Shown: positions 1-5,185 of the stretch, piece by piece
Layout of the letters: each line of letters begins with the position of its first letter
Position numbering within the stretch: position 1 is the first letter of the stretch
The notes under the pieces: model-generated
What the model was told of the DNA's origin: nothing
Database searches by the model: none
What the model saw: the letters and a program-made list of their open reading frames with translations, nothing else
IMG/VR virus record: IMGVR_UViG_3300015241_000145
Coordinates: 1-20,296 of that record
Source of the DNA: a virus
Direction: 5' to 3' (one strand)
Length of the DNA stretch: 20,296 nt
Translations under genes and position numbers: made by a program

Positions 1-40
1 GAGGTGTGCATAGCGATTCGCTAAACAAAGCACTCTTCAG

Positions 41-73
41 CCCGCTGGCGCAGCAAGCCCCAGCGGGATTTTT
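41..73 (+). terminator. Rho-independent terminator upstream of hisI
   Basis: An 8-bp perfect stem, CCCGCTGG at 41-48 pairing with CCAGCGGG at 60-67, encloses an 11-nt loop and is followed by A then five Ts at 69-73. This is the classic intrinsic terminator form for plus-strand transcription arriving from the left. It would insulate the hisI cassette from the preceding operon. Confidence 0.75.
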
Positions 74-103
74 ATTTGGGGAACGTTTTTAGGAGAAGAC
101 ACC

Positions 104-631
104 GTGGAGATTGAGTTTCAGAAAAGCGGCGGACTGGTACCGGCCATCATCCAGGACGAGCACACTGGCGACGTGCTGATGCTCGGCTTCATGAATCCGG
201 AGTCCCTCGCCGAGACACAACGCACTGGTGAGGTGGTGTTCTTCAGCCGCTCGCGCAACAAGCTTTGGAAGAAGGGCGAGTCGAGCGGCCATGTGTTGCG
301 GGTCCGCGAAATGCGCGTGGATTGCGACGCCGATGCGCTCCTCGTGCGTGTCGAAGCCGTCGGGCCGGGCGTCTGTCATGAGGGCTACCGGAGTTGCTTT
401 TTCCGGAAACTGGAACCAGATGGAAAAGCTGCGGTTGGAACCGGGGCAAGCTGTCGAATGCCAGAGGTGCCATGTTTTTACGATCAACGTCGAGCACCAT
501 CATGTGGCACCGAGGCAGTTTTTCGAGGATGCGGACGATTGGCCGACGATTGCGTTGTGTCAGAGTTGCCATGTACGTTGGCATCAAGTCATGAATGCTC
601 GCATCTCAATTCCCCCTCAGACTCCCCCTGA
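104..631 (+). CDS. hisI: Phosphoribosyl-AMP cyclohydrolase (HisI domain) with unusual C-terminal extension
   Basis: HisI opens the adenine ring of N1-(5-phosphoribosyl)-AMP in histidine biosynthesis, using Zn and Mg. The first ~105 residues match the family closely. FSRSRNKLWKKGESSGH lies at residues 47-63, the metal-binding DCDAD at 73-77, and the remaining zinc-type cysteines are C91 (GPGVCH) and C98 (RSCFF), so the active site looks complete. The GTG start at 104 has AGGAG at 91-95. Family members usually end soon after the CFF motif. Here the frame runs about 70 residues further into Cys-rich sequence that resembles no known domain and overlaps another readable frame from 420, so the tail may be non-native (lost stop or frameshift). 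There are no other his genes nearby; an auxiliary or anti-defence role is possible. Family call is firm, phage role unknown. Confidence 0.9.
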   Translation: MEIEFQKSGGLVPAIIQDEHTGDVLMLGFMNPESLAETQRTGEVVFFSRSRNKLWKKGESSGHVLRVREMRVDCDADALLVRVEAVGPGVCHEGYRSCFFRKLEPDGKAAVGTGASCRMPEVPCFYDQRRAPSCGTEAVFRGCGRLADDCVVSELPCTLASSHECSHLNSPSDSP

Positions 632-659
632 CAATACGAAAAAGCCCCAAGGAACGTAG
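420..659 (+). CDS. Small HNH-like zinc-binding protein
   Basis: A 79-residue protein in a different frame from hisI. It shows C14-x2-C17, then EHHHVAPRQF (residues 25-34), then C47-x2-C50-H51 and W54-H55. This CxxC / HHH / CxxCH..WH layout is that of small HNH nucleases with structural zinc knuckles. The usual central Asn before the second CxxC is not obvious (WPTIALC occupies the place), so catalysis is uncertain. It overlaps the last 212 nt of the hisI frame. The HNH-like frame is the more protein-like of the two over that interval, which suggests it is the genuine gene there. Its last residues read into a hairpin at 643-673. No strong Shine-Dalgarno precedes the ATG at 420, so expression may depend on coupling to hisI. 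Confidence 0.6.
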   Translation: MEKLRLEPGQAVECQRCHVFTINVEHHHVAPRQFFEDADDWPTIALCQSCHVRWHQVMNARISIPPQTPPDNTKKPQGT

Positions 660-673
660 GTTCCGCTGGGGCT
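643..673 (-). terminator. Hairpin with minus-strand terminator polarity
   Basis: AGCCCCA (643-649) pairs with TGGGGCT (667-673), and an inner GGAAC/GTTCC arm closes a 4-nt loop. The run of As before it at 639-643 becomes a T-run on the minus strand, so the polarity is that of a minus-strand intrinsic terminator. No convincing minus-strand gene lies to its right. On the plus strand the stem could still end or slow transcription of the hisI cassette. Confidence 0.5.
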
Positions 674-698
674 AAGTCTGCTTCGTGGGTACTGGACA

Positions 699-714
699 CC
701 GGGGTCGCCCCCGG
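699..714. other. Short GC-rich stem-loop
   Basis: CCGGGG (699-704) can pair with CCCCGG (709-714) around a 4-nt loop, in the 80-nt gap before the next gene. There is no T-run. Its role is unknown; it could be part of the leader of the following operon. Confidence 0.3.
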
Positions 715-739
715 CGCAACCGATATAGGAAAAACCGCC

Positions 740-1078
740 ATGAATGACAAGACACCCAAATCGATGTGGGGACCGTGGTCGACGGACCTGCGCGACCCGG
801 CCGAGCGTATGGCGCAGCTCCGCAGCCTGCGGACGCTCGTGCATGTGCTGGTCGGCATGCGCACGCGCGATTACAGCGACAGCGTCAAGCATCTGGAGCA
901 TGCGTTGCGTGTTTGTGAATCTGCCGTCAGGATTTACGGCGTCGATGTCTTTCTCGACAGTGGACCGCTCGCCGATGCCCGCGCGCTGTTCGATGCGTTG
1001 CCGTCGGGTCGCGCGCGCGACGTCATCGCGACGTTCGCTGTGCTGCATGAGCCCTTGACTCTATCGAAAGAGGAGTGA
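740..1078 (+). CDS. Phage protein of unknown function, 112 aa
   Basis: Starts at ATG 740 with AGGA at 727-730. The product is mostly alpha-helical by composition, with a Trp/Pro-rich start (SMWGPWSTDLRDP), a helical middle (residues ~20-60) and a charged C-terminus. No motif I recognise. It opens the plus-strand run of small genes after the hisI cassette. Codon use and GC match the phage background. Confidence 0.7.
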   Translation: MNDKTPKSMWGPWSTDLRDPAERMAQLRSLRTLVHVLVGMRTRDYSDSVKHLEHALRVCESAVRIYGVDVFLDSGPLADARALFDALPSGRARDVIATFAVLHEPLTLSKEE

Positions 1079-1090
1079 TATCAAAAATTC

Positions 1091-1246
1091 ATGTTGATCC
1101 GCATGACCCCGAAAGACGGCAGGCACGAAATCGTCCTCGATCCGATCGTTCTCAGGACACCGGAGCAGGTCGATGAGCAAATTCGCTATCTTGAGACGGT
1201 GAAGGATATGTTGTGGCCGCCGGAGGATACGAAGGACAATGGCTGA
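1091..1246 (+). CDS. Small protein of unknown function, 51 aa
   Basis: ATG at 1091 encodes 51 residues. GAGGAG lies further upstream than usual (about 15 nt); the ATG at 1103 is an alternative start. The product is charged, with a likely helix around residues 24-40, and ends in an acidic PPEDTKDNG tail. Its last 8 nt overlap the start of the next gene, which is typical of coupled phage genes. Function unknown. Confidence 0.5.
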   Translation: MLIRMTPKDGRHEIVLDPIVLRTPEQVDEQIRYLETVKDMLWPPEDTKDNG

Positions 1247-1358
1247 CTTCGTGCGCGGCTTTCAGTTTGTGATGCAGACCGATCCTCTGTTGGGGTGGTT
1301 CATTGTGGTCGTGTTAGGCATTTCGATCGTATGCCTGCTTTGGGAAGTGGCGAAGTGA
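1239..1358 (+). CDS. Small single-pass membrane protein, 39 aa
   Basis: ATG 1239 to TGA 1356-1358. Residues ~17-36 form one hydrophobic segment rich in I, V, L, W and F, followed by a short polar end (EVAK). There is no signal peptidase site. It overlaps the upstream gene by 8 nt and the downstream gene by 4 nt (GTGA), so all three are probably translationally coupled. A role at the inner membrane is likely, but nothing identifies it as holin, spanin or exclusion protein. Confidence 0.55.
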   Translation: MADFVRGFQFVMQTDPLLGWFIVVVLGISIVCLLWEVAK

Positions 1359-1570
1359 TCTGGACGATCGTCGTTAACGTCCTGGTCACGACCGCAACAT
1401 TCTGGGGATGGTGGATTTTTACCGAGGCTCAAGATCGCCGCTACCGCAACCGCATGTGGCGAGAGTACTGGGATTGGAAACATGAGACGCCAACGCCGCA
1501 CCTCCGTCGGCCGTATGGAGACCAACAAGATCAAGCGCAGCGCCGAGCAGCGCGCCAGGGACACACATAA
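1355..1570 (+). CDS. Small membrane protein, 71 aa
   Basis: I place the start at GTG 1355, which overlaps the previous stop as GTGA; a longer frame would start at 1295 inside the upstream gene. The N-terminus (residues ~2-23) is a hydrophobic, Trp-rich membrane segment ending WGWWIF. A strongly basic and aromatic cytoplasmic tail follows. The last 89 nt overlap the next gene, so the tail may be partly overprinted. Function unknown. Confidence 0.5.
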   Translation: MIWTIVVNVLVTTATFWGWWIFTEAQDRRYRNRMWREYWDWKHETPTPHLRRPYGDQQDQAQRRAARQGHT

Positions 1571-1940
1571 GCAGGTCCAGGACCTGATCGCGTCGGTCAA
1601 TGAGAGTGTACAGGGGCGCGGAGACGAATACGGCATCCCAGACGCGATGCTGGAACTTGATGCCGCTCTGCGCCTCGCCATGCTCACCGGCCACGCTGGC
1701 GCCGCCGTGTCGGCCATCATGGGCAAGTGCAAGCTTCAGGGCCTGATCATCGATCGCTCCGTTGCCGCCGTCGGTAAGCCGGGGGATTTCACCCAACCTC
1801 AGTCCATCGACGACATCGTTGAAGACATGAGGGAGAATCTTGGGTCACGGACGGTTGAGCGATTCGTCGAGCTTCTGCGTGGCTTGGGGATTACGTATCA
1901 GGGTGATGAACAGGTGCTTGATGGGAAAGCGCAAGAGTAA
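1482..1940 (+). CDS. Putative small terminase-like phage protein
   Basis: 152 residues. The stretch TGHAGAAVSAIMGKCKLQGL (residues 69-88), followed by IDRS, resembles the recurring 'G.. AAVSAI..KA.LAGL.VDR' segment seen in small terminase-like and adjacent proteins of alphaproteobacterial phages. The basic N-terminus (residues 1-30) could bind DNA. A downstream ATG at 1515 is an alternative start but has no ribosome site. It lies about 3.2 kb before terL, farther than is usual for a terS-terL pair, so the assignment is tentative. It overlaps the next gene by 20 nt. Confidence 0.5.
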   Translation: MRRQRRTSVGRMETNKIKRSAEQRARDTHKQVQDLIASVNESVQGRGDEYGIPDAMLELDAALRLAMLTGHAGAAVSAIMGKCKLQGLIIDRSVAAVGKPGDFTQPQSIDDIVEDMRENLGSRTVERFVELLRGLGITYQGDEQVLDGKAQE

Positions 1941-2118
1941 ACAGCAAATCGATGACGAGAGGCTGAAAAAACTTTGGCCTACAGCCATACTTGATAAGGA
2001 CATGGCCGTGCATCTTGGTCATCATCGTGGAGTTCTGAGACGGCGTGCCGAATTTTTGGGTTTACCACCACGTCGTGTGGCAAGAGGCGGATTGGATGGA
2101 CAAGCCGAAAAGGATTAA
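1921..2118 (+). CDS. Small GcrA/homeodomain-like helix-turn-helix protein
   Basis: 65 residues. The pattern DERLKKLWP (residues 12-20), a DMAVHLGHHRG turn (28-38) and RRRAEFLGLPPRR (40-52) follows the layout of the N-terminal DNA-binding part of GcrA-type proteins ('W..E....LKKLW..G.S...IA..LG...R.AV..K..RLGL..R'). The C-terminal part of GcrA is missing. This suggests a small DNA-binding regulator or a small-terminase-like DNA recogniser. The ATG overlaps the end of the previous gene. Confidence 0.6.
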   Translation: MGKRKSKQQIDDERLKKLWPTAILDKDMAVHLGHHRGVLRRRAEFLGLPPRRVARGGLDGQAEKD

Positions 2119-2614
2119 CGTCACACAGGTGCGATATCGTGAAGCGCTCCAGAAGATAGCCAACGGCACCACTGACCCTGTCGAAGTGGCGCGCGAGGCC
2201 ATACGTGAGCATCGGGCCGAGCGGCGCCGTAATCTCGTCGGTGTCCGCTTCACACGCCTGCAAGTGATCCTCTATGCCGGCATGCGGCAGCGCCAGGACG
2301 GTAAATGGTTGCGCAAGCGGGCGACGTGGCTTTGCATCTGCGATTGCGGTACCCTCTGCCGCATCGAGGGCAATGCGCTGATGGCTGGTAGCACCAAGTC
2401 GTGCGGCTGCCTGCATTCAGACCAGATGCAACGATTCTACAAGCACGGCCGCTACGCCAAGAAGTTGATACCGCCGGTTCAGATCGAGGTGAGCCAGCTA
2501 ACCACGAAAGGAGCTTCGCTCCATGATTTCGTTTCAAGAATACAAAAAGCTGGAGATCAGGGACAAGCTGAAGTTCTGGATCGACCTGCCGCACGGAACG
2601 TTGATGCCGCCTGA
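2096..2614 (+). CDS. Zinc-ribbon phage protein (CxCxC...SCGCL type)
   Basis: ATG at 2096 is preferred over a frame start at 2045 because AGAGG lies 8 nt upstream (2083-2087). The 172-residue product has a helical N-terminus (residues 10-42), then VGVRFTRLQV (48-57) and the cysteine motif WLCICDCG (78-85), C88 and KSCGCLHS (101-108). The 'RF.RL.V ... W.C.CDCG ... G..KSCGCL' pattern is common in phage proteins that carry this zinc-binding unit, sometimes fused to HNH or AP2 domains; neither is seen here. The last ~30 residues overlap the next gene and may be non-conserved. Confidence 0.65.
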   Translation: MDKPKRINVTQVRYREALQKIANGTTDPVEVAREAIREHRAERRRNLVGVRFTRLQVILYAGMRQRQDGKWLRKRATWLCICDCGTLCRIEGNALMAGSTKSCGCLHSDQMQRFYKHGRYAKKLIPPVQIEVSQLTTKGASLHDFVSRIQKAGDQGQAEVLDRPAARNVDAA

Positions 2615-2765
2615 CGGTTGGCCGAACGTCGGCGAGTGGGATCAGCATATCCGCGACGTCAGTAAGGAGGCGCTCGAAGAGATCGTGTTCCTGCGGTCTG
2701 TTGCTGGCGCCGTCAGCAGGGGACCTGACTTAAACCAACTGAGGAAGCTGCAAGGCAAGCAATGA
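2523..2765 (+). CDS. Conserved-type small phage protein, 80 aa
   Basis: ATG 2523 has AGGAG at 2508-2512, a good ribosome site. The product begins with an aromatic/charged stretch (ISFQEYKKLE), has a Pro-rich middle (LPHGTLMPPDGWPNVGEWD is residues 22-40) and ends helical. No recognised domain. It overlaps the upstream gene by 92 nt in another frame and the next gene as ATGA. Confidence 0.6.
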   Translation: MISFQEYKKLEIRDKLKFWIDLPHGTLMPPDGWPNVGEWDQHIRDVSKEALEEIVFLRSVAGAVSRGPDLNQLRKLQGKQ

Positions 2766-2950
2766 GGGTCGTTCACGATCGTCACCGCATTGCGCGGCGC
2801 GGCTGGCGGGCCAACAAGGCACTTGCACCTGATAATGTAACCGTTGCGCCGTCGCGTTTCGGACCGGTATCTCAGCGGACCCTCAACCGCATGCTGACGA
2901 CGCGGCGCAACAAGAAAATGAAGATCACACTGCCGGAGGTGAAGTTCTAG
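2762..2950 (+). CDS. Small basic protein, 62 aa
   Basis: Begins as ATGA on the previous stop and ends on TAG at 2948-2950, sharing its final G with the GTG of the methyltransferase gene. Strongly basic (many R, K, H), which is consistent with nucleic-acid binding. Its 3' end contains the GGAGG (2935-2939) that serves the downstream gene. Function unknown. Confidence 0.55.
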   Translation: MRVVHDRHRIARRGWRANKALAPDNVTVAPSRFGPVSQRTLNRMLTTRRNKKMKITLPEVKF

Positions 2951-3564
2951 TGCTCGCCCCGCCTGACCTTCTACCGCCATGGCATCCGTTCGGCGGGCTG
3001 CGCGAGCGTGGCTATGGCGCCATCCTCGCCGACCCGCCGTGGCATTTCAAAACCTACAACGAGAAGGGCCGCAACCGATGTCCGGACTGGAAGAGGTTCA
3101 AGGGTTCTCCGTGCAGGCATTACGAGACGATGACTCTGTCGACAATAAAGTCTATTCCGGTATCACAACTTGCGCTGCCCAACTGCATATTATTCCTTTG
3201 GGGGTGCTGGGCTACACTCCCGCACGCAATGGAAGCTATCGATGCGTGGGGCTTCGCGTACAAGACGGCAGCTTTTGTGTGGTGCAAGTCTGGCCGGATG
3301 GGGCTTGGTTACTGGACCAGGCAAAATACCGAGTTCTGCTTGCTCGCGACGAAGGGGAAGCCGCAGAGGCTGTCCAAGGCGGTCGTCCAGGGGATCACGG
3401 CGCCCAGGCGCCTGCACAGTCAAAAGCCTGATGAAGTCCGCGAGCGCATTGAACAGCTCGTCGCCGGTCCTTATGTTGAATTGTTCGCACGCAGCTCGCG
3501 CCCCGGCTGGGACTCCTGGGGCGATCAGGATGGAAAACTAAATGTCACCCACAAAGACGATTAA
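2950..3564 (+). CDS. MT-A70 family adenine-N6 DNA methyltransferase
   Basis: 204 residues starting at GTG 2950, with GGAGG 10 nt upstream. The catalytic DPPW sits at residues 28-31 (ILADPPWHFKTY). FLWGCWATLPHAMEAIDAWG (82-101), FVWCKSG and the TRQNTEFCLLATKG segment (123-136) are family-typical, as are HSQKP (156-160) and a final PYVELFARSSRPGWDSWG. MT-A70 enzymes transfer a methyl group from SAM to adenine N6. Single-domain phage versions are thought to methylate the phage genome at short motifs or interfere with host restriction. No cognate endonuclease is adjacent, so this looks like an orphan methyltransferase. Confidence 0.93.
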   Translation: MLAPPDLLPPWHPFGGLRERGYGAILADPPWHFKTYNEKGRNRCPDWKRFKGSPCRHYETMTLSTIKSIPVSQLALPNCILFLWGCWATLPHAMEAIDAWGFAYKTAAFVWCKSGRMGLGYWTRQNTEFCLLATKGKPQRLSKAVVQGITAPRRLHSQKPDEVRERIEQLVAGPYVELFARSSRPGWDSWGDQDGKLNVTHKDD

Positions 3565-3727
3565 CCTCGAAGACTTGAAGTTGCGTGTCAATCAATTCAA
3601 CGCGCTCGAACTGCCGGGCCAGCCGAAGTCGATGCACATGGGCACATCTTTTCTCGTCAACGACCTATGGCGCGCTCTCAAGGACAAGGTCGAGGCCGAC
3701 AAGGCGCGCGAAAAGGAGAAGAAATGA
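3542..3727 (+). CDS. Conserved small phage protein, 61 aa
   Basis: The middle, FNALELPGQPKSMHMGTSFL (residues 19-38), is a pattern I associate with a small conserved protein of alphaproteobacterial phages and prophages of unknown role. It is flanked by a helical N-terminus and a Lys/Glu-rich C-terminal helix. It overlaps the methyltransferase gene by 23 nt, and its last codons supply AGGAG for the next start. Confidence 0.65.
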   Translation: MSPTKTINLEDLKLRVNQFNALELPGQPKSMHMGTSFLVNDLWRALKDKVEADKAREKEKK

Positions 3728-3831
3728 AACCTTCCTTCCCGCGCCTTAGGTGCGACGACTGCGGAGCCATCATGGATCGGATTCCAGATAAGCCCTTTTG
3801 GCTTTTGGGTTTGCCTATGTTGCTGGTTTGA
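3724..3831 (+). CDS. Very small CxxC protein, 35 aa
   Basis: ATGA overlap with the upstream stop and a strong AGGAGAAGAA ribosome site (3714-3723). The product has one RCDDCG motif (residues 9-14), then a hydrophobic C-terminus ending WLLGLPMLLV. It could be a half zinc knuckle that dimerises, or the truncated head of a longer zinc-ribbon protein. Low certainty because of size. Confidence 0.45.
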   Translation: MKPSFPRLRCDDCGAIMDRIPDKPFWLLGLPMLLV

Positions 3832-3865
3832 AGCTCTAGCTAGACAAGAAGAACCACCACCAACC

Positions 3866-4270
3866 ATGACTGAGGACATCGCGGGGCTGATCAAGCGAGC
3901 AAACGATGGGAGTATCAACACTGATCGCGCCGAAGACAGAAAGCTATTTGCTGAACTTGGGGATGCCCTTCGCGCGCAGGCTCAGGAGATCGAGAGGTGG
4001 AAGTCCATCCACAGTACCAGCGATGTCATGCACCTGGAAAAAACTGAGTTTATGCTGAACCAGAAGGAAGCCGAGCGCGACCAAATGATCCGCGTCGCGA
4101 AGATATGGCAAGAGCGCTATGAAGAAGCCATTGAAGGACAAATCGCCATCCGGTCGAAGACGATTGAGGCGCATATCGAAGTTCTGAGAGAGTTGCTGCC
4201 AGAAGGTGCGGCTTCTCTTGCAGAGAAAGCCATCCGCGCTCTCGCTCCGAAGGATGAAGCCAAGGCATGA
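3866..4270 (+). CDS. Coiled-coil phage protein, 134 aa
   Basis: Highly helical and charged. Residues ~20-115 are rich in E, K, A, Q and I, with heptad-like spacing and no cysteines. No enzyme motif. The start at ATG 3866 lacks a clear Shine-Dalgarno after the 34-nt gap (3832-3865). It ends in an ATGA overlap with the next gene. Function unknown. Confidence 0.7.
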   Translation: MTEDIAGLIKRANDGSINTDRAEDRKLFAELGDALRAQAQEIERWKSIHSTSDVMHLEKTEFMLNQKEAERDQMIRVAKIWQERYEEAIEGQIAIRSKTIEAHIEVLRELLPEGAASLAEKAIRALAPKDEAKA

Positions 4271-4470
4271 CAGTCGCCCTCGATGCCTTCCCTGCCGACA
4301 TCGCCGTCGGGCCACCTGTCGGCGGTATGTCGAAGGCCGAGGTGATGGTCGAGCTGCAAAGCTACAAGCCTCTCACTGCCAGGGATGTACGCACCGACGA
4401 GCCCTGGATGGAGCGGCGCCGCCGGTTGTGGCAGCGCCTTGACCGGTTCAACGATGGGAGATCACCATGA
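4267..4470 (+). CDS. Small phage protein, 67 aa
   Basis: ATGA overlap on both sides (4267 and 4467), so it is almost certainly translated within the chain. The N-terminus is hydrophobic and Pro/Gly-rich (residues 1-20). The C-terminal half is basic and helical (WMERRRRLWQRLDRF, 47-61). No recognised family. Confidence 0.65.
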   Translation: MTVALDAFPADIAVGPPVGGMSKAEVMVELQSYKPLTARDVRTDEPWMERRRRLWQRLDRFNDGRSP

Positions 4471-4880
4471 GCCGATCTGGTTACAGCGACGAGTACGAAG
4501 AAACCGTCAACCTATGGCGTGGCACGGTGGCGCGCGCGATCAAAGGTAAACGCGGGCAAGCGTTCCTCAAGGAAATGCTCGGCGCGCTCGACGCCTTGCC
4601 TGAGAAGAAACTGGTCGCTAATGAGCTTGTCGAGAAGGACGGCTGCGTTTGTGCCCTCGGCGCCGTTGGTCGCGCGCGCGGCATGGACATGAAGGATATC
4701 GATCCGGAAGATCATGAGGGTGTGGCGCACAAGTTCGGCATGGCACATGCGCTCGCTTGCGAGGTGATGTACGTCAACGACGAGATGGGGCCTTACACTC
4801 GGACCGAGACGTCCGAGGAACGCTTCGTCCGAGTGCGGGCTTGGGTTGCTGAGAAGATCAATTCTCCAGTCGGAAGTTGA
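4467..4880 (+). CDS. Conserved phage/prophage protein of unknown function, 137 aa
   Basis: The segment RGKRGQAFL-type (here KGKRGQAFLKEMLGALDALP, residues 27-46), then VCALGAVGRARGMDM (61-75), and a C-terminal ERFVRVRAWVAEKI belong to a family I have seen repeatedly in phage and prophage regions of alphaproteobacteria without an assigned function. Start at ATG 4467 (ATGA overlap). Its 3' end overlaps the minus-strand gene's end by 23 nt (4858-4880), a tail-to-tail arrangement. Confidence 0.75.
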   Translation: MSRSGYSDEYEETVNLWRGTVARAIKGKRGQAFLKEMLGALDALPEKKLVANELVEKDGCVCALGAVGRARGMDMKDIDPEDHEGVAHKFGMAHALACEVMYVNDEMGPYTRTETSEERFVRVRAWVAEKINSPVGS

Positions 4881-5184
4881 TCGTCGCCCGCATCGCGACG
4901 AGCTGGAACTCCATCATCCGCAGCATGACCTTGGACAGCTCGATGATGGCTGTGGCCGAGGCGTCATACTCACCCAGGCGCTCGCGTTCATCCACGAACG
5001 CTCGCATCCCCTTGACGTAGGCATCGGCCTGCTCGACCATGTTGAGCAGGGCTGTCATCGAGCCAATGGCGTCGAGCTTGGCATGAGAGACTGACGCTAT
5101 TTGCGCCATCACGGCGTTGGCGTCTTCACGCAGCTTCTCGAACATTTGCGAATTGCGACCTGCTTCTAGTATCTTCGAGTCCAT
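4858..5184 (-). CDS. Minus-strand helical protein, 108 aa
   Basis: Start chosen at the ATG complementary to 5182-5184 because it is preceded on the minus strand by AAAGGAGACGAC, an excellent ribosome site; a longer frame to 5244 lacks one. The product is almost all helical, with a methionine-rich middle and end (for example SKVMLRMMEFQLVAMRA at residues 84-100). No cysteines or enzyme motif. It fills a 300-nt interval with no plus-strand gene. Its ATG shares the palindrome CATG with the likely terL start. Possible roles are an antisense-strand regulator or an accessory gene; function unknown. Confidence 0.75.
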   Translation of the reverse strand: MDSKILEAGRNSQMFEKLREDANAVMAQIASVSHAKLDAIGSMTALLNMVEQADAYVKGMRAFVDERERLGEYDASATAIIELSKVMLRMMEFQLVAMRATINFRLEN

Positions 5185-5185
5185 G
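5182..5185. other. Shared CATG: divergent start codons
   Basis: The four bases CATG hold the minus-strand ATG of the 108-residue gene (5184 to 5182) and the likely plus-strand ATG of terL (5183-5185). The minus-strand start has a good ribosome site and the plus-strand start does not. terL translation therefore competes with, or depends on, structure in this small region. Confidence 0.5.
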
